From the NCBI RefSeq assembly GCF_000967915.1, contig NC_022549.1:1813793-1877792 (forward strand): a DNA stretch of 64,000 nucleotides. Reading direction: 5' to 3'. A program made the position numbers and the translations under genes. The notes under the pieces are model-generated. The model was not told where the DNA came from and ran no database searches. It saw only the letters and a program-made list of their open reading frames with translations. Origin of the DNA: Paracholeplasma brassicae (GTDB lineage Bacteria; Bacillota_I; Bacilli_A; Acholeplasmatales; UBA5453). Of this stretch, positions 56,363 through 64,000 are shown in pieces (position 1 is the first letter of the stretch; every line of letters starts with the position of its first letter).

Positions 56363-57757
56363 TTAAGACACTAAGAAATTCCCGTAGCCGTTGTTTTTAA
56401 CTCTCTTAAAGAAAACAACTGCCATGATAACCGCTAAAATTGCCGTTGATGTATTAGAGACAAACATCGCCACACCGATTGAATGATGCCCTAAATCGGT
56501 ATATCGTGAAAGTAACCATAGCGCTGGAATTCGAAACACAAATAACCGAGCAATATTCATCAAAAGTGTCACTTTTGTCAGTCTAAATCCATAAAACATG
56601 CCAAGCGTAATCGCCACAATCGCACTTGTAAGCTTCGAGAATATTTCCCACCTAAATAAGTCAATAACGATTTGGATGTATTCTTTACTTGATTCACTAT
56701 TTACTAACATTCCAATGATAAAATCTCTAAATAAGAAGGAATATGCGATGGTAATTACCGCAATAATGCCAGAAAACATTAAAGCAATTGGATAGGCTTT
56801 CATCGCACGATTCACTTGATTATTTCCCGCATTTTGTGACACAATCGTTGGGATGGATTCTTCAAAGCTATTTGCTAATGCCGCCCCACCTGAACCAATC
56901 TTCATTGCCACACTAAACCCAGAGACCACTTGTGTCCCAAAAGTTGCTGCGATACTATTAACGATGACCTTACCAAAGCTAAATATAAACTTACCTACGA
57001 AAATCGGAAATGAAAGCTTTAATATAGGTAGAACTACTTCTTTTTTTAATCGTATTTCAGATAACTTGATTTGAAATGTGTTCTTTTTATTAAACAAGAT
57101 CGCAAAAGCAATTAGCGTTAATATCCCTTGCGCAATCATTGTCGCAAAACTAACCCAAATGATTCCCTTACCTAATCCATAAACAAACAAAGCGGTTAAT
57201 CCAATTTTAATGATCATCATCACAATATTCAAATACAAAATCTTTTGCGTATTACCTTTGGCTTTTTCTAATCCAATAAACACGCTATTAATTGTAATAA
57301 ATGCGGTTGTGAAAATTTGGACGATAAAATAGCCTAATCCAGTATCAATGACGTCCTTCGGTGTTCTTAAAAGCACCAAAAGAGGTCTTGCTAGTGGGAC
57401 TAGTAATACAATGACACCGATGCTAATGAAAACCGCCAGGAAAAACACGGTTGAAGCGTTTTTCTTGGCCTCATCAATCTTCGATGCACCAATCAACCTA
57501 GCCACAATTACGGCACCACCAGATGCGATACCCGCACCAAATGCTGTAATCATGCTTTGAATCTCTGAGAAGATTGCGACGCTTGCAACTTCTGTATTTC
57601 CAATATGGGCAACCATCACCATGTCGATAAACCCATAAAGATGATTGAATAACGCATAAATTGCTAGCGGGTAAGTAATATATAATATGACTTTCCATAG
57701 CTCTTCAGTTAAAATATAACTCCTTAATTTACTCTCCCTTAACGATAAACTTGCCAA
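56363..57757 (-). CDS. MATE family efflux protein
   Basis: A 464-residue multidrug/toxin exporter of the MATE family with twelve hydrophobic segments. The two halves show the repeated pattern IADMVMVAHIG-like (GFIDMVMVAHIG) near residue 45 and the matching GGAALANSFEESIPTIVSQNAGNN near residue 295. It should use Na+ or H+ to expel cations or drugs. The start is TTG with AGGGG nine bases before it. It follows asnS by 28 bases. Confidence 0.9.
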   Translation of the reverse strand: MASLSLRESKLRSYILTEELWKVILYITYPLAIYALFNHLYGFIDMVMVAHIGNTEVASVAIFSEIQSMITAFGAGIASGGAVIVARLIGASKIDEAKKNASTVFFLAVFISIGVIVLLVPLARPLLVLLRTPKDVIDTGLGYFIVQIFTTAFITINSVFIGLEKAKGNTQKILYLNIVMMIIKIGLTALFVYGLGKGIIWVSFATMIAQGILTLIAFAILFNKKNTFQIKLSEIRLKKEVVLPILKLSFPIFVGKFIFSFGKVIVNSIAATFGTQVVSGFSVAMKIGSGGAALANSFEESIPTIVSQNAGNNQVNRAMKAYPIALMFSGIIAVITIAYSFLFRDFIIGMLVNSESSKEYIQIVIDLFRWEIFSKLTSAIVAITLGMFYGFRLTKVTLLMNIARLFVFRIPALWLLSRYTDLGHHSIGVAMFVSNTSTAILAVIMAVVFFKRVKNNGYGNFLVS

Positions 57758-57785
57758 TGTACTTTTCCCCTATCTATAAACTTGA

Positions 57786-59171
57786 TTAAAACTCTGCGTG
57801 TTTTGGTGTTCTAGGAAATGGTATCACGTCTCTAATGTTTTCCACCCCTGAAAGATACATTAATAAACGTTCAAATCCCATACCATAACCTGCGTGTACA
57901 CAACCGCCATAACGACGTAGATCCACGTACCAATCGAGTTCTTCTTTTGGTACGCCCATTTCGTCCATGCGTTTAATTAGATAATCAAGGCGTTCTTCTC
58001 TTTGCGAACCACCGATTAACTCACCACTACCTGGAACAAGTAAATCTACCGCCGCAACCGTTTGGTTGTCGTCGTTTAATCTCATATAGAAAGCTTTTAT
58101 GTCTTTTGGCCAGTCTGTAACAAATACTGGCGATTTAAAATGTTCTTCTGTTAAATATTTCTCGTGCTCAGTTGCAAGGTCTTGACCAAACTCTGGTTTG
58201 TTTTCAAATTTCTTTTTTGAGTCAATCAATACTTGAATGGCGTCTTTATGTGTGATTCGATAAAATTTAGAATCGACTAGTTTTTCTAACTTTTGTCTTA
58301 ATCCTTTTTCGACAAATTGATCGAAGAAGTCAATTTCTTCAGGCATTTGATTAAGGACGTCTTTAACCACGTACTTCACCATTTGTTCAGCAACTGCCAT
58401 GTTGCCCTCTAAATCACAAAACGCCATTTCTGGTTCAATCATCCAAAACTCGGATGCGTGTCTTTGTGTGTTCGAGTTTTCTGCTCTAAAGGTTGGACCG
58501 AACGTATAAACGTTTCTAAAAGCCAAGGCATAAGCTTCTGCCTCTAACTGACCAGTTACAGTCAGGTTCGTACGTCTTGCGAAAAAGTCTTTTTTATAAT
58601 CGATGTTGCCTTCCTCATCCTTTGGTGTTTTTTCCAATGGTAGTGTTGTTACTTGAAACATTTGCCCAGCACCTTCACCATCGTTTGCTGTAATCAACGG
58701 TGTATGAACATAGACAAACCCTTGTTCTTGGAAAAACTTATGAATTGAGAAAGCAGCAACGCTTCTTAAGCGAAAAACCGCATTAAATAAATTGGTCCTT
58801 GGTCTTAAATGCGCCACTTCTCTTAAAAACTCTCTGGTGTGTCTTTTTGGTTGAATTGGGAAGTCCTCTGGACTATCGCCAAGTAAGACAACGCTCGTTG
58901 CCTTAACTTCAAATGGTTGTTTCATGTTAGGTGTTAGCACTAATGTCCCAACGACTTCGATCGAAGAACCCACCCTTATTTTTTGAACGTCTTTAAAGTT
59001 TTCAAGGGCTTCTTCATAAACCACTTGTAAGTTCATTAAGGTTGTTCCGTCATTCATATTTAAGAACCCAAATTCCTTTTGAGCACGGTTTGTGCGTACC
59101 CACCCGGCAAGTTTGACTTGTTTTTGATCGTATGATTCTTTTTTAATTGCTAATTCTTTTACTGTTTGCAT
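57786..59171 (-). CDS. asnS: Asparaginyl-tRNA synthetase
   Basis: Class IIb synthetase charging tRNA-Asn, 461 residues. An N-terminal OB-fold anticodon-binding domain (VKLAGWVRTNRAQKEFGFLNMNDG) leads to the class II core with motif 2 (FGPTFRAENSNTQRHASEFWMIEPE) and motif 3 (GYGMGFERLLMYL). The GGCVHAGYGMG wording and the ending IPFPRTPKHAEF mark AsnRS rather than AspRS. It starts one base after the glycosyltransferase stop. Confidence 0.97.
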   Translation of the reverse strand: MQTVKELAIKKESYDQKQVKLAGWVRTNRAQKEFGFLNMNDGTTLMNLQVVYEEALENFKDVQKIRVGSSIEVVGTLVLTPNMKQPFEVKATSVVLLGDSPEDFPIQPKRHTREFLREVAHLRPRTNLFNAVFRLRSVAAFSIHKFFQEQGFVYVHTPLITANDGEGAGQMFQVTTLPLEKTPKDEEGNIDYKKDFFARRTNLTVTGQLEAEAYALAFRNVYTFGPTFRAENSNTQRHASEFWMIEPEMAFCDLEGNMAVAEQMVKYVVKDVLNQMPEEIDFFDQFVEKGLRQKLEKLVDSKFYRITHKDAIQVLIDSKKKFENKPEFGQDLATEHEKYLTEEHFKSPVFVTDWPKDIKAFYMRLNDDNQTVAAVDLLVPGSGELIGGSQREERLDYLIKRMDEMGVPKEELDWYVDLRRYGGCVHAGYGMGFERLLMYLSGVENIRDVIPFPRTPKHAEF

Positions 59172-59172
59172 A

Positions 59173-60180
59173 TTATTGCCTCTTCTCTAATAGTTCTTCA
59201 TAAATACGTTTTAACTCTTTACCGATGATTGGTAAATCCTTTTGTTTTACATCTTCATATGCTCTATTGGTCACTTCATCTAGATCCATCGAAAGCATCG
59301 CCTGAATTTGTTTTATAAACCCTTCATTTGAAGATGCTTTAAACAGGGTCTTTCCATGTTCGAATGATTCGTAAATCGGAATATCTCTGATGAGCAGAGG
59401 TAGTTTCGAAGCCATTGCCTCTAATAGCACAATCCCTTCGGTTTCTTCGTAACTTGGGAAAAACATTAAATTCGCACTGGTAAGCGCGCCTTTGATTACG
59501 TCACCTTTGATGTAACCTGGTAGGATAACGTTATCTGATTTATTGCTAATGGCGTCTTTTATCTTTTTCGTTTGAAGTGATTTCGCTAAATTCCCAAACC
59601 AAATGAATTTGATTTGTGGAAACGATTTTGCGACCTCGATAAAATCATGAAGCCCTTTTCTTTCAAACAATAAACCAATGCCAATGACTACTTTATCCTG
59701 TTCTTTTAGATCGAAATAGTCTCGAAACGCTTTTTCGCTTATTGGGTTTGGTTGATATGCATTAATATCGATGCCATTTGATAAAACAACAATCGGACAA
59801 TTCACATACCCATAACTAGTAATCAATCCTTTAGCGTACTCGGTCGGTGTAATTATTAAATCCGCATTTGAGTACATCCGTTCAAGGTTTTTATAAAAAT
59901 ACGACTTCATTACGTTTGAAAAATTAAATGAATTTAAAAAATCTTCCTTAGTTGAGTGACCATGAACAATCACTGGAATGTTATTTTTCTTACACTTTTT
60001 TAAGAAAACGTACGAATCTTTGAATATCGTATTAAAATGAACCACATCAAATGGCTCATCCTTATCGGTTACTACGTTGACTTGATTTAATTGTAGGGCT
60101 TTTGTTTGTTGTTCGTAAGCTCTGCCAATGCCACTCTTTTTAAAGAGTTTCTGCATGCTTTTGTATAATAATACTCTCAT
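59173..60180 (-). CDS. GT4-family glycosyltransferase
   Basis: A 335-residue GT-B fold glycosyltransferase. The donor-binding motif FFPSYEETEGIVLLEAMAS (E-x7-E) is at about residue 250 and a GHSTKE segment lies in the acceptor half. Mollicutes use such enzymes to build glucolipids of the membrane (mono- and diglucosyl-diacylglycerol), a likely role here, but the substrate cannot be read. I chose the ATG at 60180 over a GTG nine bases upstream because that GTG lies against the AGGA site. Confidence 0.85.
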   Translation of the reverse strand: MRVLLYKSMQKLFKKSGIGRAYEQQTKALQLNQVNVVTDKDEPFDVVHFNTIFKDSYVFLKKCKKNNIPVIVHGHSTKEDFLNSFNFSNVMKSYFYKNLERMYSNADLIITPTEYAKGLITSYGYVNCPIVVLSNGIDINAYQPNPISEKAFRDYFDLKEQDKVVIGIGLLFERKGLHDFIEVAKSFPQIKFIWFGNLAKSLQTKKIKDAISNKSDNVILPGYIKGDVIKGALTSANLMFFPSYEETEGIVLLEAMASKLPLLIRDIPIYESFEHGKTLFKASSNEGFIKQIQAMLSMDLDEVTNRAYEDVKQKDLPIIGKELKRIYEELLEKRQ

Positions 60181-60304
60181 TACACTCACATCCTAAACTC
60201 TATTATATCAATTATTTAGTAAAAAAACGATAGTAATCGTTCGTTATTGGTATATTTTTGATAGTATTGTACTCATATTCTTAACAAATGATAATAAAAA
60301 AAAA

Positions 60305-60340
60305 AAATTCGTTTAAAATAGGAATATAATAAACGAATTT
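60305..60340. terminator. Bidirectional terminator
   Basis: Stem AAATTCGTTTA / TAAACGAATTT flanked by an A run on one side and a T run on the other, so it works on both strands. It closes the small membrane-protein gene at 60353. Confidence 0.85.
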
Positions 60341-60352
60341 GTTTTTTTTCTA

Positions 60353-60715
60353 TTATTTAATGATATTGATTGTCACTGGTGTAACGAATAACTCTTCTTT
60401 GTCTGCGTACATTAAACCTTTAATGACGCAATACAAATACAAGATTACAAGAACTAACCATGAAAGTCCAAGTACCAAAGGCCCAACAAATGGGATGAAA
60501 GCAAGAATAAACGCACCTACCCATAAGGCAACAACAATGATAAAGAAACTAATTTGTGTGTTCAGTAATACTCTAAATGCGTCATGAAGCCAAGCGTCTT
60601 TCTTTTCGTAATACAAATACCCAGAAAGTGATGCAATCAAACCAAGCACTGGAACAAACATCGTTGCCCACCCAATGACTAAAGCGGTTCTACGATCTAA
60701 ATTAAAGTCTGCCAT
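60353..60715 (-). CDS. DUF4870-like small membrane protein
   Basis: A 120-residue protein with three to four hydrophobic segments (about residues 13-32, 47-65, 68-100) and the pattern of the DUF4870/TM2-like family (YYEKKDAWLHDAFRVLLNTQISFFI). Role unknown, probably a membrane stress or homeostasis protein. AGGAGG lies before the ATG. It follows the hydrolase gene by 11 bases. Confidence 0.75.
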   Translation of the reverse strand: MADFNLDRRTALVIGWATMFVPVLGLIASLSGYLYYEKKDAWLHDAFRVLLNTQISFFIIVVALWVGAFILAFIPFVGPLVLGLSWLVLVILYLYCVIKGLMYADKEELFVTPVTINIIK

Positions 60716-60726
60716 CTATTTTCCTC

Positions 60727-61578
60727 CTAGCCTATATAATAGACGTGTTTCACGTTTTGTCTATCCGTGGTGACGAAGTAGGCAATGTACGTGTCTTTTG
60801 ATAATATCATATCATTAATTGTCACTGCAAATCCATCCTTATTAAATTTATATTTTTGATTACCCTGTGAATCATTAATTTTTTCAATGGATCTTGTCAC
60901 CAAATCGGTGCAATAATAACGATTCTTCGTATTTAAAACAAATAGGAAGTTGTACTGTGCTTTTTGTTCGGTAAGCGAACGTAAATTACTTACAACGGCT
61001 TGGTTGTCTTCTAAAGTAGATTCTTTGACCCTCAAACCAATCCATTCTTTTCGGTAGTAATTACCATAGGTGCGATACCCAGGATCTGTTTCATCACGAT
61101 GGTTGGGATCAAGCCAATAGTTCCTGACATTATCCATCGCATGCGTGTTTTCGCCACCGTTAATCAAGACATCTAAGAACTTTTCATTTGCGCCAGGTAT
61201 GCCTATGGTTTCAAATAAACGATTATTTTCATCCACATACGCGGCATGACCACCAAAATAGAAACTAACAAACTGATGGACACCAGGATAGAGTGCTAAA
61301 GGCGAGGTTTGTGTGACAAAAATATCACCAATTGCCCCTGGACGATTTAAGTTCCCTTGATAAAAAGGGTCTCTTACGTATTCTTCAGGATAATATGTTT
61401 CACGTGAAACTTTGTAGTATTTGATTAAATCAGTACTTATATCTTCTTGCAGTACTCCTTTCGATGTAAATTCTTTTACTTCTCTTCGAATAATGATGTG
61501 TTCGCCTACGGTTTGTCCGGTTAGAAAGATAAAGAAACCCGCCACCAGAACTAAAATTCTAACTATAATCTTTTTCAT
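60727..61578 (-). CDS. YiiX/YebB-like permuted papain-fold hydrolase
   Basis: A 283-residue protein with an N-terminal membrane anchor or signal (about residues 5-24) and a permuted NlpC/P60-like domain. The order is typical: GDIFVTQTS, then histidine in FGGHAAYVDENNRLFETIG, and the cysteine late in NRYYCTDLVTRS (about residue 225). It is probably a cell-surface cysteine peptidase or amidase. There is no peptidoglycan in a wall-less host, so the target may be protein or lipid. It follows jag and could share its transcript only by read-through of the hairpin at 61619. Confidence 0.75.
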   Translation of the reverse strand: MKKIIVRILVLVAGFFIFLTGQTVGEHIIIRREVKEFTSKGVLQEDISTDLIKYYKVSRETYYPEEYVRDPFYQGNLNRPGAIGDIFVTQTSPLALYPGVHQFVSFYFGGHAAYVDENNRLFETIGIPGANEKFLDVLINGGENTHAMDNVRNYWLDPNHRDETDPGYRTYGNYYRKEWIGLRVKESTLEDNQAVVSNLRSLTEQKAQYNFLFVLNTKNRYYCTDLVTRSIEKINDSQGNQKYKFNKDGFAVTINDMILSKDTYIAYFVTTDRQNVKHVYYIG

Positions 61579-61618
61579 GGCTTAATTATATCATAAGCCT
61601 TCAAAAAGATAAAAAAAA

Positions 61619-61636
61619 TAAGACCAAATGGCCTTA
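61619..61636 (-). terminator. Terminator of the jag operon
   Basis: Stem TAAGGCC / GGTCTTA around ATTT with one G-T pair, followed by eight T on the minus strand. It includes the jag stop codon. Confidence 0.85.
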
Positions 61637-62257
61637 CTTCTTTCTAGGTTTAACGATAATCGCACGATTTTCGCCTTCACCTTGTGATTCTGTATAGACA
61701 TCGCGCCATTCAGCAAGCTTTGTGTGAATGATACGACGTTCGTATGAGTTCATTGGATCTAATCGAACTTCGATGCGAGATCTAGCGACATCTTTTGCAA
61801 TTTTAGTTGCTAAGATCTCAAGTTGTCTCTTGCGATTTTCTTTATAACCACCAATATCAAGAGAAACCGTTAGTTTATCCTCGGTGAAGTTATGTAAATA
61901 GACTTTTAGTAAGGTTTGGAATGCTTCTAAAGTTCTACCTTCTCTACCGATTAAGAGTGCATTTTCCGCACTGTGGATGCTATATACGATGTATTTACCA
62001 TCTTCAAGTGTTCTAAATTCAGTCTTGACTTCGATTTCTAATGCTTGAAATAACTTTTCAAGATATTTTTTTCCTTCAAGTGCTAGGTTGATTTCTAAAA
62101 CTGCTTCATAAAACGTTGTAGAACCGATCCCTAAGATACCTTTTTTCTCTCTTGTAACTGTTAATTTAATATATTCTAGGGGCATTTTTAAAAGTTCAAC
62201 GGCTTTAACTTGTGCATCTGCTAAGGTTTTTGCTTCAAATTCAACTTTTTTTGTCAT
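61634..62257 (-). CDS. jag: Jag (KH/R3H RNA-binding, SpoIIIJ-associated)
   Basis: A 207-residue cytoplasmic RNA-binding protein with a Jag N-terminal domain (about residues 1-50; EFEAKTLADAQVKAVELL), a KH domain (about residues 70-145; LLIGREGRTLEAFQTLLK) and an R3H domain (about residues 150-205; ARSRIEVRLDPMNSYERRIIH). It regulates envelope biogenesis in Gram-positives. It follows yidC by three bases, as in the usual rpmH-rnpA-yidC-jag order. Confidence 0.95.
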   Translation of the reverse strand: MTKKVEFEAKTLADAQVKAVELLKMPLEYIKLTVTREKKGILGIGSTTFYEAVLEINLALEGKKYLEKLFQALEIEVKTEFRTLEDGKYIVYSIHSAENALLIGREGRTLEAFQTLLKVYLHNFTEDKLTVSLDIGGYKENRKRQLEILATKIAKDVARSRIEVRLDPMNSYERRIIHTKLAEWRDVYTESQGEGENRAIIVKPRKK

Positions 62258-62260
62258 ATA

Positions 62261-63151
62261 CTATCCCACCAAATCTTTATTTTTCATTGCATAATACTTA
62301 CGTTCGTTTATTACTCTGTTAATCATGTTTTGACCAATTGAATATAGGTTACCTACGACCCAATAAAGTGCCAACGAGTTCGAACCTAATGAGATACTGA
62401 ACATCATGATTACCATGAAGTATTGCATATATTTCATCATTTTCGCACTTTGTTCTGCTTGTGCTGATTGAGGACCGTGTGCTGCTGTATTTTTTGCATA
62501 CGATGGTTTCTTTTGTGCCAAGTGGTTTAAGAAGAACATTGTTCCCGCAACGATAATGGCTAAAATCCAGCCAGCGATATCGCCATCTTGACCTAAAATA
62601 AGACCGAAATTACCTGACTTAGCTAAGTCTATGCCTAGAAACTTCATGTTTTGAACTTTGTCGGCATACATCCCGCCTTCAATCCAAATACGTTGTACGA
62701 CTTGATACATCGCTAAGAAGATTGGCATCTGTAAAAATGGCATCAAACACCCAAAGAAATTGATGCCGTATTTTTTATATACCGCCATTAATTCCATTTG
62801 CATTTTTTGTTGAGATTCTGGATCTTTTCTTGTTGCGTATTTTGCCTGAATACGATTCATTTCAGGCTGAGCTACAGCCATTTTGATGCTTAAGTCATTA
62901 CTTTTAGCATAAATTGGCCATGCAATTGTACGTACAATGATTGTTGTAATGATAATACCGATCGCAAAGCTATTATTAAATAACCCTGAGAAAAATTGCA
63001 TCACCCAAGCAACAGGCAATACTAAGATTCGTTCAAAGAATCCGATATCGCCAGATTTGATTGGTGCTGTTACATCACCACTACATCCAGATAAGACAAC
63101 GAGTAATCCAATCATAACAAAAAGAGTAAATACTTTTTTATAATTTTTCAT
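62261..63151 (-). CDS. yidC: Membrane protein insertase YidC (OxaA/SpoIIIJ)
   Basis: A 296-residue insertase. It is a lipoprotein at the N-terminus (LVVLSGCSG), followed by five membrane segments and the conserved hydrophilic groove (Arg in IITTIIVRTIAWPIY, about residue 73). The cytoplasmic loop has QPEMNRIQAKYATRKDPESQQKMQ. It inserts membrane proteins with or without SecYEG. It overlaps rnpA by 14 bases, so the two are co-translated. Confidence 0.96.
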   Translation of the reverse strand: MKNYKKVFTLFVMIGLLVVLSGCSGDVTAPIKSGDIGFFERILVLPVAWVMQFFSGLFNNSFAIGIIITTIIVRTIAWPIYAKSNDLSIKMAVAQPEMNRIQAKYATRKDPESQQKMQMELMAVYKKYGINFFGCLMPFLQMPIFLAMYQVVQRIWIEGGMYADKVQNMKFLGIDLAKSGNFGLILGQDGDIAGWILAIIVAGTMFFLNHLAQKKPSYAKNTAAHGPQSAQAEQSAKMMKYMQYFMVIMMFSISLGSNSLALYWVVGNLYSIGQNMINRVINERKYYAMKNKDLVG

Positions 63152-63485
63152 TCTGTTGCTCCATCTTTTTTATTTTATTAATTTTTCTTTGAATACTGCT
63201 TTTCATTTCATCAAACTTGAGACCGTTGGCCTCTTTTTTTACAACAATTATATAATCAAAAGAAGGTATGTCTTTTTCTTGTGAAACAATCATTCGTAAT
63301 TGTCGTTTAATCTTGTTTCTTTGTACCGCATTGCCGTATTTTCTGCCAATCGAAATGGCCATTCTCATGTGATTATGATCATTCGATTTGTAATAGAGCA
63401 CAAAATATTTGTCGCCAATGGATTTTCTATATCTAATAATTGCATCGATTTCGATATTTTTTTTAATTCGATATACCTTTTTCAT
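63138..63485 (-). CDS. rnpA: Ribonuclease P protein component
   Basis: A 115-residue basic protein binding the RNase P RNA for 5' maturation of tRNA. The RNR motif is GNAVQRNKIKRQLR (about residue 49). The N-terminal phenylalanine/tyrosine-rich cleft strand (YFVLYYK) is there. Its place between rpmH and yidC is standard. Confidence 0.96.
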   Translation of the reverse strand: MKKVYRIKKNIEIDAIIRYRKSIGDKYFVLYYKSNDHNHMRMAISIGRKYGNAVQRNKIKRQLRMIVSQEKDIPSFDYIIVVKKEANGLKFDEMKSSIQRKINKIKKMEQQNEKL

Positions 63486-63509
63486 GAATGTGTTATTTTA
63501 AAAAGAAAA

Positions 63510-63562
63510 AGGACTACAGTGAAAAAAAATGTGTTTGTACATTATTTTAATCGAGTAGTCCT
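63510..63562 (-). terminator. Hairpin between rpmH and rnpA
   Basis: Outer stem AGGACTAC / GTAGTCCT with an inner AATGT / ACATT stem, followed on the minus strand by TTTTTCTTTTT. It would attenuate transcription from rpmH into rnpA-yidC-jag, giving more L34 than RNase P protein. Confidence 0.7.
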
Positions 63563-63586
63563 AGTTATTTTAAAATAATTAAATTA

Positions 63587-63721
63587 TTAAACCGTTAATG
63601 ATGCGCGGCCTTTAGCTCTACGACGTGCAAGAACGGCTCTGCCGCCCACGGTTGCCATTCTAGCTCTAAACCCGTGTGTCTTTTGACGTTTAAGTTTACT
63701 TGGTTGATATGTTCTTTTCAT
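63587..63721 (-). CDS. rpmH: 50S ribosomal protein L34
   Basis: A 44-residue, very basic ribosomal protein with the full family sequence: [20 protein letters not shown], then a [19 protein letters not shown] end. It is shorter than usual gene-size cut-offs. It heads the rpmH-rnpA-yidC-jag block next to the replication origin. Confidence 0.97.
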   Translation of the reverse strand: MKRTYQPSKLKRQKTHGFRARMATVGGRAVLARRRAKGRASLTV

Positions 63722-64000
63722 GTAAATAAACCACCTTTCTCACGAAACCATGCGTTACTATTATATATATTCAATTTGTAAAAGTCAACCATTAATTCAT
63801 CGATTCTAACTTTTATAAAATCTTTCTTGTTAAGTTTCTTAAAATTTGGGAAAAATGTGGAAAACTTTTACCCACATAAAGGCCATTTGTGGGAATCTTT
63901 GAAACTCAATGAAAACTGATAACAAAGCCATGAAGTGTCTGTGTTTTGTCCACAATCGTATGTGGAGAAGTCAGTATCGCTTATAGTTTCCCACATTTTG
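63722..64000. other. Probable origin of replication (oriC) next to rpmH
   Basis: Several DnaA-box-like nine-mers lie within 140 bases: TGTGGAAAA (63856), TTACCCACA (63868), TGTGGGAAT (63888), TTGTCCACA (63946), TGTGGAGAA (63961) and TTTCCCACA (63987). Each differs from TTATCCACA by one to three bases. An AT-rich part lies at 63740-63850. The rpmH-oriC-dnaA layout is the standard one in Firmicutes and Mollicutes, so dnaA should start just right of the window. Confidence 0.75.

Overview
The window looks like a piece of a Mollicutes-type chromosome of the Acholeplasma/Izemoplasma kind. This is an inference from low G+C, strong AGGAG-type ribosome binding sites, Firmicutes-like gene blocks (recR-ybaB-dnaX; rpmH-rnpA-yidC-jag), many lipobox lipoproteins and no cell-wall genes in view. 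TGA is used as a stop (for example hsdS and the gene at 91-369), so the code is standard and not the Mycoplasma/Spiroplasma code. Exact placement would need rRNA or marker trees.

Region 1 (1-19.8 kb) is mostly housekeeping: recombination and replication (recR, ybaB, dnaX), tRNA modification (mnmE, a TtcA-like ATPase), a cyclophilin, an MgtC-like membrane protein, two tandem DHH phosphoesterases, pyruvate phosphate dikinase, a lamin-tail/SNase lipoprotein, a cluster of small DUF proteins (DUF2249, DUF2200, DUF1801, YdeI), a class I ribonucleotide reductase (nrdB then nrdA) under a cobalamin riboswitch, a GAF-GGDEF protein and proC. The nrdB gene carries its own N-terminal ATP-cone and has an apparent one-base frameshift.

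Region 2 (19.8-35 kb) is accessory DNA. It holds a complete type II-A (Eco1-like) retron: promoter, msr-msd RNA with matching a1/a2 ends, a nucleoside-deoxyribosyltransferase-like effector and a retron reverse transcriptase. After it come a DUF6273 protein and a six-gene cassette of one secreted protein, one anchored protein, an FtsX-type ABC transporter and a CPBP protease. Next is an intact IS200/IS605 element (tnpA, tnpB, right-end RNA region) sitting inside one of two copies of a 0.6-kb repeat. groES-groEL and an IS66 remnant lie between those two copies.

Region 3 (35-48.5 kb) is a defence island: a 1562-residue DUF4011/helicase/Vsr-like/DUF3320 protein, a DUF2971 protein and a complete type I restriction-modification operon (hsdM-hsdS-hsdR), plus a 48-residue basic protein missed by length cut-offs.

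Region 4 (48.5-64 kb) returns to core functions: a carbohydrate ABC importer operon with a large lipoprotein at its end and a 20-bp palindrome in front, a MATE exporter, asnS, a glycosyltransferase, small membrane and hydrolase proteins, then jag-yidC-rnpA-rpmH. The last 280 bases hold several DnaA-box-like sites and are probably part of oriC, with dnaA just outside the window. No rRNA, tRNA or CRISPR array was seen.
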